From the NCBI GenBank assembly GCA_937894825.1, contig CALCQT010000071.1:1-14286 (forward strand): DNA of 14,286 nt, written 5' to 3'. A program made the position numbers and the translations under genes. This DNA is from an uncultured Anaerolineaceae bacterium (lineage in GTDB: Bacteria; Chloroflexota; Anaerolineae; Anaerolineales; Anaerolineaceae). Each line of letters begins with the position of its first letter. Within the stretch, counting starts at the first letter, position 1. The notes beneath the pieces were generated by a model. The model ran no database searches. It was not told where the DNA came from and saw nothing but the letters and a program-made list of their open reading frames with translations. Shown in pieces: positions 6,779 to 14,286 of this stretch.

Positions 6779-7239
6779 ACAAAAATCTGATAATCGTTTA
6801 TTCATATCATCATCACAACACTGAAAAAGTGGCGCTGCGAATGGCTGAGACATTGGAGGCAAAAGTGAAACATCCCGGCGAAATCAGCCCGGAGGAAATC
6901 CGCAGCTTCGAGATGGTCGGTTTCGGGGCCGGCATCGACAGCGCAAAACATTACAAGCCATTACTCGAGTTGGCGGAGACTTTATTGCCGGTGGAAAACC
7001 AAAAAGCCTTCATCTTTTCCACCGGCGCCATTGTCGGGGAGAAAAAAATGGCGCGGGATCATACCGCCCTGCGAAAAATCCTGCTTGCCAAAGGATACAG
7101 GATCCTCGATGAGTTTGCCTGCAGGGGATATAACACCAACAGCTTCATTAAATATCTCGGCGGAATGAACAACGGCCATCCCAATGCCGAAGACCTGCAA
7201 GCCGCGGAACTTTTCGCTCAAAACCTGTCAAAATTGTAG
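6775..7239 (+). CDS. Flavodoxin-family protein
   Basis: 154 residues with a flavodoxin fold: strand IIVYS (6–10) runs into the FMN phosphate loop YHHHNTEK (11–18, in place of the common HHGNTEK), then [13 protein letters not shown], the [10 protein letters not shown] strand, and the conserved end [26 protein letters not shown]. This matches the group annotated as flavodoxin-domain proteins, low-potential FMN electron carriers or small reductases in anaerobes. Start ATG 6775 overlaps the stop of the XRE gene; GAGG is about 9 nt upstream. The electron donor and acceptor cannot be told. Its position behind an XRE regulator suggests it is made only under particular conditions. Confidence 0.88.
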   Translation: MNKNLIIVYSYHHHNTEKVALRMAETLEAKVKHPGEISPEEIRSFEMVGFGAGIDSAKHYKPLLELAETLLPVENQKAFIFSTGAIVGEKKMARDHTALRKILLAKGYRILDEFACRGYNTNSFIKYLGGMNNGHPNAEDLQAAELFAQNLSKL

Positions 7240-7263
7240 CCATCCAGGAAAGGGACTTCCAAC

Positions 7264-7965
7264 ATGAACACACCCGCCCGTGATACCGCATCAAAACCTC
7301 CCGCCGGAACCTTCGACCGCGCGAACGCCCGCTTCGCCGGGGCCATGTTCCTGCTGGCGATGGTGGCCAGCCTCAGCGGCGGTCTGCTGCTCCAGAGCAT
7401 CCTCAACCAACCGGATCTACTGACCGCGATCGATGCCCAAAAGCCGCTCCTGCTCGCCGGCGTCGTTCTGGAACTGCTGAACGCATTCGCTGTGATCGGC
7501 ATCGCAGCAGCGTTTTGGGTCCCACTGAAGCGGCGCGCTCCCGGCATGACCGCCGGTTATCTGGCGCTGCGCACGCTCGAAGCTGCGGTTTGTTTCGCCG
7601 CGGCATTGATCCCGTTGTTACTGCTCGGGCTGACGGGCCCCAACGGCGCCGGAAGGTTCAGTGCAGACGGGGATATCATCCTGTACGCAACGATGCTGAA
7701 CACTTTGCGGGATGGGATCACGGCGTATGCGGTGCCGATCTTTTTCGCAGCCGGCGGGCTGCTGCTGTATATCATGCTGCTGCGCTCGGGGCTGGTCCAC
7801 AAATATATTGCCGTCTGGGGAATCATCGCGGTATTCTGTGTCGCGGCAAATATGTTCGTCCCGGATGTCATGATCAAGGGTCTGCTGGCGTTGCCGATCA
7901 TCCTGAACGAAGTCTATCTCGGCGGCTACCTGCTGATCAAAGGATTTCGCAAAGAATCGCAATAA
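7264..7965 (+). CDS. DUF4386-family membrane protein
   Basis: 233 residues with about six membrane spans (roughly 24–44, 61–86, 96–122, 151–173, 180–198, 205–226) and a hydrophilic 20-residue N-terminus. The pattern DRANARFAGAMFLLAMVASL at the first span, the LEAAVCF segment and a long middle loop (GPNGAGRFSADGD) match the DUF4386 family, whose function is not known. AGGAAAGGGA lies just before ATG 7264. It follows the flavodoxin gene by 24 nt and is probably in the same operon. No catalytic residues stand out. Confidence 0.82.
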   Translation: MNTPARDTASKPPAGTFDRANARFAGAMFLLAMVASLSGGLLLQSILNQPDLLTAIDAQKPLLLAGVVLELLNAFAVIGIAAAFWVPLKRRAPGMTAGYLALRTLEAAVCFAAALIPLLLLGLTGPNGAGRFSADGDIILYATMLNTLRDGITAYAVPIFFAAGGLLLYIMLLRSGLVHKYIAVWGIIAVFCVAANMFVPDVMIKGLLALPIILNEVYLGGYLLIKGFRKESQ

Positions 7966-7994
7966 AAACCGAGCGTCTGCGTTGATTTTTCAGA

Positions 7995-8012
7995 TAAGGA
8001 AATATTTCACAT
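7995..8012. promoter_or_regulatory. Candidate Rex operator upstream of yugP–rex
   Basis: The 18-mer at 7995–8012 contains GGAAATATTTCACA and matches the known Rex consensus TTGTGAAWWWWTTCACAA at 14 of 18 positions; the right half-site TTTCACA is intact and the left one is degenerate. It covers the possible -35 box (TTCACA 8006–8011) of the unit that encodes Rex itself, which would fit autoregulation by NADH/NAD+ ratio. Confidence 0.4.
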
Positions 8013-8036
8013 TAATTCTATGATTCTTTTTATAAT
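8006..8036 (+). promoter_or_regulatory. Possible promoter of yugP–rex
   Basis: TTCACA (8006–8011, 5/6) and a perfect TATAAT (8031–8036), but with a 19-nt spacer that is longer than ideal. A second TATAAT (8055–8060) has no good -35 box and would leave almost no leader before the GGAGG ribosome site at about 8068. One of the two is probably the real -10 box. Confidence 0.35.
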
Positions 8037-8078
8037 CATTGGGTAGAATTCCATTATAATTGGGAATGGAGGTTCACC

Positions 8079-8783
8079 ATGTACCTGTCAAACTATTTTT
8101 TATATGCGATTATCCCGATGCTCCTGTCCATTTGGGCGCAAACCAAAGTGCGGGGCACGTACAGTAAATATTCACAAATCAGAACAAAAACCGGCGTGAC
8201 CGGCGCGGAAGCAGCCCGCAAAATGCTGGATCTTCATGGATTGACGAATGTCACGATCGAACGGGTCGGCGGCACACTGACCGACCACTATGACCCGACC
8301 AAAAGAGTGCTGCGCCTCAGCGAAGGTGTCTACAGTTCCAATAGCGTAGCTGCCGTCGGCGTGGCCTGCCATGAGGCCGGGCATGCCTACCAGCACGCGG
8401 ACGCATACCCCTGGCTGAGCCTGCGCACCAACATCATCCCGCTGGTCAACTTCGGCAGCATGCTGGGACCGATCCTGTTTATGGTCGGGTTGGTCTTCTC
8501 CGGGCTGCTGGGCAGTTTTGGACAGACGATCGCTTATATCGGCGTTCTGATTTTCGCACTGTCCGCCGTCTTCGCCGTCATCACGCTGCCGGTGGAATTT
8601 AACGCCAGTTCCCGGGCCAAAGCCTGGCTTTCATCCACAGGGCTCCTCTACCCCGACGAACAGGAAGGCGTTGCCGACGTGCTCCAGGCCGCCGCACTGA
8701 CCTACGTCGCCGCCGCCATTCAGGCCATCACCAATGTACTGTACTACGCAAGCTTTCTAAATCGAAACGACAGGCGGAGATAA
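8079..8783 (+). CDS. yugP: YugP-type membrane zinc metallopeptidase
   Basis: Neutral zinc metallopeptidase family 2, a membrane protease of unknown natural substrate. The 234-residue product has an N-terminal span (about 5–20), a cytosolic/peripheral region with the zinc motif HEAGH (H98, E99, H102) in VACHEAGHAYQHADAYPWL, then two or more spans (about 117–145 and 150–170), followed by the family hallmark LPVEFNASSRAKAWL (E173 a candidate metal ligand) and an Ala-rich last helix ending in ALTYVAAAIQ. Length and order agree with the family. ATG 8079 has GGAGG 7 nt upstream. The stop lies 2 nt before the rex start, so the two genes are cotranscribed and both should follow the redox signal if Rex controls the unit. 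Confidence 0.93.
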   Translation: MYLSNYFLYAIIPMLLSIWAQTKVRGTYSKYSQIRTKTGVTGAEAARKMLDLHGLTNVTIERVGGTLTDHYDPTKRVLRLSEGVYSSNSVAAVGVACHEAGHAYQHADAYPWLSLRTNIIPLVNFGSMLGPILFMVGLVFSGLLGSFGQTIAYIGVLIFALSAVFAVITLPVEFNASSRAKAWLSSTGLLYPDEQEGVADVLQAAALTYVAAAIQAITNVLYYASFLNRNDRRR

Positions 8784-8785
8784 CC

Positions 8786-9400
8786 ATGATCAAAGAACAA
8801 ATACCGGATATTATCGTCGGCAGACTGCCAAGATACCTGCGCACGCTGCTATTGCTGCGGGAAACCAAAACCACCACCAATTCCAAAGAATTAGGCGAGC
8901 TGCTCGGTTTCTCCGCGGCTCAAATCCGCAAGGACCTCTCGCAATACGGTGAATTTGGGAAACAGGGAACCGGCTACAACATTGATTACCTGATCGATTC
9001 CCTGAACCGCATTCTGAACACGGATAAGAATTGGGACATTTTGTTGGTTGGCGTCGGTCAGCTCGGGCAGGCGATTCTGAACTATCCCGGATTCCTGAAA
9101 CATGGCTTTCTCGTCAAAGCGGCTGTCGATAACAATCCGGAGATCATCGGCCAAAAGTTTAATTCCTGTGTTGTACAGGACGTCCGGAATATGAAAGAGA
9201 TCATCACTGAAAACCAGATCCAGATCGCAATGGTTGCCGTGCCGGCGGAAAAAGCCCAGGAAATCGCTGAGGAACTGGTGGAAGCCGGCATCAAAGCGAT
9301 TTTGAGTTATGCCCCTGCCACGCTTACGCTGCCGTCGCAAATTCGGGTGGAATATTCCGACCCGTTGATCTCACTTCAGCATATCACCTATTACCTGTAA
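8786..9400 (+). CDS. rex: Redox-sensing transcriptional repressor Rex
   Basis: Rex dimers bind operators when NAD+ is high and leave them when NADH rises, switching on fermentative and respiratory genes. The 204-residue product carries an N-terminal winged helix (about 14–72: LPRYLRTLLLL, SKELGELLGFSAAQIRKDL, SQYGEFGKQGTGYNIDYLI) and a Rossmann domain with LLVGVGQLGQA (G89-x-G91-x-x-G94) and an acidic residue after strand 2 (VDNNP, D115). The C-terminal swapped helix ends PLISLQHITYYL. GGCGGAG precedes ATG 8786. A candidate operator lies before the upstream partner gene yugP. The hallmark residues are all present, so it should be active. Confidence 0.96.
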   Translation: MIKEQIPDIIVGRLPRYLRTLLLLRETKTTTNSKELGELLGFSAAQIRKDLSQYGEFGKQGTGYNIDYLIDSLNRILNTDKNWDILLVGVGQLGQAILNYPGFLKHGFLVKAAVDNNPEIIGQKFNSCVVQDVRNMKEIITENQIQIAMVAVPAEKAQEIAEELVEAGIKAILSYAPATLTLPSQIRVEYSDPLISLQHITYYL

Positions 9401-9442
9401 TTTTCCCGTTCCGGGAATTCTCTCATTATTCGTTTTCGTACT

Positions 9443-9500
9443 AAAAAAAACAGGGAAGTGTGTTTCATCACCTTATGTGACAAAATATACTTCCCCGTTT
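9443..9500 (-). terminator. Strong intrinsic terminator of the atp–mreB unit, also facing rex
   Basis: A long bulge-free hairpin: outer stem 9448–9465 pairs with 9483–9500 (one A·C mismatch and two G·U), two mismatched pairs, then TCAC/GTGA around a 5-nt loop (9472–9476). On the minus strand the stem ends directly in eight T residues (A8 at 9443–9450 on the plus strand), a textbook terminator 70 nt after the mreB-like gene. On the plus strand, after rex, only GTTTCATT follows, so termination there is weaker. Confidence 0.85.
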
Positions 9501-9570
9501 CATTGAATCATATCAGATGTGGGTTATCAAAAGTCAATGTTATTCATCACGGTGCACTTTGAGGGGGCGA

Positions 9571-10578
9571 TCAGCCGAGCAAAATCGACCGCTTATAAAC
9601 TTCCCGCATCCCAACGATCTTCGCGGCGCCCAGCGCTGTACAAATGGTCGGTTCATCGACCATATAGGCTGGGATCCCCAACGTCTTGGTCAGATACTTA
9701 TCGATCCCCCGCAGCAGCGAAGTCCCGCCGCATAGCGCGACACCGCGATCAATGATGTCTGAGATCAGTTCCGGCGGCGTTTTTTCCAAAACCTTGCGGG
9801 CAGCACCGGAAATTTCAGCGAGAGAATCCTGCAACGCTTCGACCACATCATCCGTAGTCAACACAACCGGTTTCGGCAGCCCGGAGACCTGGTCCTGCCC
9901 CTGAATCTCCATGGTCTGAACCTGCTCCACCTGCACCGCCGAGCCAATCCGAATTTTGATCTGTTCCGCTGTCGGCTGTCCGATAATCACCCCAAATTTC
10001 TTCCGGATATGCTGCTGGATGGCTTCGTCCAGTTTCAGCCCGGCTGTCTGCGATGTTTCGGATGCGACCACGCCATTCATCGCCAAGACGGCGGCCTGGG
10101 TCAACCCGCCGCCAAGACAAATGATCATATTGCCGGACGGTGTGGAGATCGGCAGATCGATCCCAACGGCCGCCGCCAGCGGCTGTTCAACCAGCATCAC
10201 ATCCCGGCTGTTCGTCCCCAGGCCGACTTCGTGGACAGCCCGCCGTTCCACGCTGGTGATCCCGCAGGGGATGGTGATCAGGATGCGCGGGCGAAAAATC
10301 AACATAGAGCCGCTGACTTTCTGAATGGAAAAGCGCAGCAGGTTTTCTGTAATTTCATACTCAGCGATCACCCCGTTGCGAAGCGGACGCACTACTTCAA
10401 TGGATTCGGGAACTCTGCCAACCATATCTTTGGCAGCCTGCCCCCACTCCACCATCTTCATCTCTTCGACAATAATCGCGGCGATCGTCGGCTCCTGCAG
10501 AAGAAGCTGACGACCCTCCGCAATCACTAAATTCAGTGTGCCTAAATCAATGCCTATCTCTCTGGAAAAAAGCGCCAT
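9571..10578 (-). CDS. MreB/Mbl-like actin homologue with altered nucleotide site
   Basis: 335 residues with the full MreB architecture: phosphate-1 loop IGIDLGTLNLVIA (9–20; usual DLGTANT), RPLRNGVIAEYEITENLL (65–80), VEQPLAAAVGIDLPI (130–144; usual IEEP), phosphate-2 loop IICLGGGLTQAAV (152–164; usual VVDIGGGTTEVAV), AGLKLDEAI (179–187; usual GDxxDEAI) and the adenosine loop ALCGGTSLLRGIDKYL. MreB forms membrane filaments that guide cell-wall synthesis. Here the conserved acidic residue of the phosphate-2 loop is Cys154, the Glu before Pro133 is Gln132, and Glu161 is Gln. It may bind nucleotide poorly or hydrolyse it slowly, acting as a regulatory or non-canonical filament paralogue. Located 97 nt after atpC without a terminator in between on this strand, so possibly cotranscribed with the ATP synthase; the terminator at 9443–9500 would end both. 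Start ATG 10578 gives the normal N-terminus; its ribosome site (AGAGGA) is 12 nt away and weak. Confidence 0.88.
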   Translation of the reverse strand: MALFSREIGIDLGTLNLVIAEGRQLLLQEPTIAAIIVEEMKMVEWGQAAKDMVGRVPESIEVVRPLRNGVIAEYEITENLLRFSIQKVSGSMLIFRPRILITIPCGITSVERRAVHEVGLGTNSRDVMLVEQPLAAAVGIDLPISTPSGNMIICLGGGLTQAAVLAMNGVVASETSQTAGLKLDEAIQQHIRKKFGVIIGQPTAEQIKIRIGSAVQVEQVQTMEIQGQDQVSGLPKPVVLTTDDVVEALQDSLAEISGAARKVLEKTPPELISDIIDRGVALCGGTSLLRGIDKYLTKTLGIPAYMVDEPTICTALGAAKIVGMREVYKRSILLG

Positions 10579-10600
10579 AGCAATTCGGGATTCCTCTGTC

Positions 10601-10629
10601 TATTTACAATAGTTATAACGGCAATTCAA
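10601..10629 (-). promoter_or_regulatory. Weak candidate promoter of the mreB-like gene
   Basis: Minus-strand TTGAAT (10629–10624, 4/6), 17-nt spacer, TAAATA (10606–10601, 3/6) in the gap after atpC. The spacing is ideal but the boxes are weak. Confidence 0.28.
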
Positions 10630-10636
10630 TTTTTGT

Positions 10637-10668
10637 GCAGGCAGGTTATACCTGATTGCTGTTTTTTT
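10637..10668 (+). terminator. Plus-strand intrinsic terminator facing into the 3' end of the atp operon
   Basis: Left arm GCAGGCAGGT (10637–10646) pairs with ACCTGATTGC (10650–10659) around a 3-nt loop, with one G·U and one G·A mismatch, and is followed by TG and seven T residues (10662–10668). Both flanking genes lie on the minus strand, so this signal would stop antisense transcription entering atpC. On the minus strand no T-run follows the hairpin. Confidence 0.55.
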
Positions 10669-10675
10669 ATGACGA

Positions 10676-11113
10676 TCACTTGGGTTTTGGAATCCAATGG
10701 GATCGCGCTTTCGCCTTTTGCGCGGCTTTCACCCGCACTGTCGATTTTTTCCACAACAGATAAGCTTTCAGGAACTCACTGGATTCGGTTGAAGGCGCTT
10801 TTTTCATCGCCGCTTCAGCCCGTTTTCTGGCCGCTTCAGCCCGTTCAAGGTCGATTTCTTCCACATGTTCGGATGAATCCGCCAGAATCCGGATTTGATC
10901 TTTCAGCACCTGAACAAATCCGCCTGTAACCGTGAATTCATTCGCTTCCCCGTCCTTTTTCACCGTCACAATACCGGCCTGAAGCTTGGCATACATTGTG
11001 ATGTGTTTCGGCAAAATCGTTATCTGGCCGTTTAGCCCCGGTAAGGTAACAGAATCGGCATTTCCGTCATACACCAGATTGTAACGGGAAAAAATCAGGC
11101 ATTGCAGCGGCAT
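10676..11113 (-). CDS. atpC: F1Fo ATP synthase epsilon subunit
   Basis: Central-stalk subunit linking gamma to the c-ring and inhibiting ATP hydrolysis. The 145-residue product has the N-terminal beta-sandwich (about 1–88: MPLQCLIFSRYNLVYDGNAD, LPGLNGQITILPKHITMYAKL, TVTGGFVQVLKDQIRILADSS) and a helical C-terminal domain (HVEEIDLERAEAARKRAEAA, then a Lys/Arg-rich tail). Family length is 130–145. A GAGGA site precedes ATG 11113. It is separated from atpD by 200 nt, far more than the other gaps in this operon, and that gap holds a REP-like palindrome. The basic tail (about 115–145, KKSTVRVKAAQKAKARSHW) is longer and more charged than usual. Confidence 0.93.
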   Translation of the reverse strand: MPLQCLIFSRYNLVYDGNADSVTLPGLNGQITILPKHITMYAKLQAGIVTVKKDGEANEFTVTGGFVQVLKDQIRILADSSEHVEEIDLERAEAARKRAEAAMKKAPSTESSEFLKAYLLWKKSTVRVKAAQKAKARSHWIPKPK

Positions 11114-11205
11114 TTTGTCCTCTCAGTAAATCGATTGTTGAAAACTCCAACCATTTTTGATATGGCTGTCAAAAGCACCATTTTATTTATAAACAATCCT
11201 GCCCA

Positions 11206-11230
11206 TAGGGGCGATCAATGATCGCCCCTA
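11206..11230. repeat. REP-like 11-bp perfect palindrome between atpD and atpC
   Basis: TAGGGGCGATC (11206–11216) and GATCGCCCCTA (11220–11230) are exact reverse complements around a 3-nt loop. No T-run follows on either strand, so it is not an intrinsic terminator. GC-rich palindromes of the GTAGGGGCGA type are scattered between genes in many genomes; in mRNA the hairpin could set decay or lower expression of atpC relative to atpD. Confidence 0.65.
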
Positions 11231-11313
11231 CATAACATGGCGTTTAATATTTTTGCCACTCGCATCATTTTCCTTCCATATCTGAAAGCGCCCATTATTT
11301 TATACAGCGCTTC

Positions 11314-13622
<2,309 letters not shown>

Positions 13623-13633
13623 AGCGGCCCTCG

Positions 13634-14286
13634 TTAATTCCAATCTGCTTTAAATTCAGCCAATGCACTGTTCAACGCGGATACGATCGCGTCCGTAAGC
13701 GTTCCTGTTTTCTGAATTTCATTGCCAATTTCCGGATACCGTTCCTGCATAAAGGCCAAAAAGCGTTTTTCCCATTCCAGAATACGGGACAATGGAACCT
13801 CATCAAGATGTCCGTTGATCCCGGCATAAATCGAGAGAAATTCATCCGCCGCAGTAAAGGGCGTATACTGGGGCTGCTTCAGCAACTCCTGCAGCACTTT
13901 GCCGCGCGTAAGCTGTTTCATCGTCGCTGGGTCCAGATCTGAACCAAACTGGGCAAACGAAGCAATTTCATTATATGAGGCCATATCCAGACGCAGACCG
14001 CCCGCGATTTTCTTCATCGCTTTGGATTGCGCCGCGCCGCCAACCCGGGAAACGGAAATCCCGACATTGACCGCCGGGCGCACGCCGGCATTAAACAATC
14101 CGCTCTCCAAATAAATCTGCCCATCCGTGATGGAAATAACGTTGGTCGGAACATAAGCGGAAACATCGCCCAGCAGCGTTTCAATGATCGGCAGCGCAGT
14201 TGAACTGCCGCCGCTCTTCTCCAGAGGGCAAATTTTCAAACCGCCGCTGCCCATTGATGTCGAAAGACTCTTTTTTGCTTCATCTT
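13634..14286 (-). CDS. atpA: F1Fo ATP synthase alpha subunit, C-terminal part (N-terminus off the right edge)
   Basis: Non-catalytic nucleotide-binding subunit of F1. The 216 visible residues begin inside the nucleotide domain ([15 protein letters not shown]) and include [56 protein letters not shown], the arginine-finger region [20 protein letters not shown], and the C-terminal helical domain ([16 protein letters not shown] segment, here [18 protein letters not shown]). Full-length alphas have about 500 residues. Before TALPIIET the sequence is longer than in typical alphas ([14 protein letters not shown] in place of a short GGGSL). An internal ATG at 14254 is not the start; the frame is open to the edge. 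Confidence 0.95.
   Translation of the reverse strand, partial: DEAKKSLSTSMGSGGLKICPLEKSGGSSTALPIIETLLGDVSAYVPTNVISITDGQIYLESGLFNAGVRPAVNVGISVSRVGGAAQSKAMKKIAGGLRLDMASYNEIASFAQFGSDLDPATMKQLTRGKVLQELLKQPQYTPFTAADEFLSIYAGINGHLDEVPLSRILEWEKRFLAFMQERYPEIGNEIQKTGTLTDAIVSALNSALAEFKADWN

Noticed and set aside
7966..7990. Short hairpin plus T5 after the DUF4386 gene as a terminator
   Set aside because: Only about four pairs including a G·U, too weak to call.
11215..11268. 17-codon frame with GGAAGGA upstream in the atpD–atpC gap
   Set aside because: The ribosome site is too near the first ATG and the frame ends inside the palindrome; most likely chance.

Overview
The window looks like a chromosomal segment of a mid-GC anaerobic or facultative bacterium. 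Gene order (ffh–rpsP–khpA–rimM–dprA, then a GDP-mannose pyrophosphorylase), a Rex regulator, and the style of the F1 gamma and epsilon subunits (gamma starting MPSIRDMQ, epsilon starting MPLQC with an EEIDLERAEAARKRAEAAM stretch) suggest a Chloroflexota/Anaerolineae-like organism. This is inference from remembered family sequences, and a Firmicute-like lineage is not excluded.

Layout. (1) 1–5833, all on the minus strand: a mannose-1-phosphate guanylyltransferase whose last residues run off the left edge, with its own promoter; then dprA, rimM, khpA (KH domain), rpsP and ffh, tightly packed and read from a good promoter at 5164–5192 (ribosome and protein-targeting genes plus the DNA-uptake factor); and a hicA–hicB toxin–antitoxin pair whose 56-residue toxin is easily missed. 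(2) 5834–6087: a divergent control region with two strong sigma-70-type promoters, a 10-bp tandem repeat, an 8-bp dyad and a 7-bp dyad. (3) 6088–7965, plus strand: a small membrane protein, an XRE-type repressor, a flavodoxin-like protein and a DUF4386-type membrane protein, probably one operon governed by its own XRE protein. (4) 8079–9400, plus strand: a YugP-type membrane zinc metallopeptidase and the redox repressor Rex, behind a possible Rex operator. (5) 9443–9500: a long hairpin terminator with a U8 tract on the minus strand. (6) 9571–14286, minus strand: the end of the F1Fo-ATP synthase operon (atpA 3' part, atpG, atpD, atpC) followed by an MreB/actin-like gene with altered nucleotide-site residues.

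The genes are mostly housekeeping: energy conservation (ATP synthase), NADH/NAD+ sensing (Rex), translation and targeting (rpsP, rimM, khpA, ffh), sugar-nucleotide supply and cell shape. The accessory parts are hicAB and the XRE/membrane/flavodoxin operon. No stretch over 300 bases lacks a gene; the larger gaps are 5834–6087 (promoters and operators), 1100–1328 (promoter plus a 14-bp inverted repeat), 11114–11313 (REP-like palindrome inside the atp operon) and 9401–9570 (terminator). I saw no tRNA, rRNA, CRISPR or insertion sequence. The most unusual item is the MreB paralogue, which has lost several conserved ATPase-site residues.
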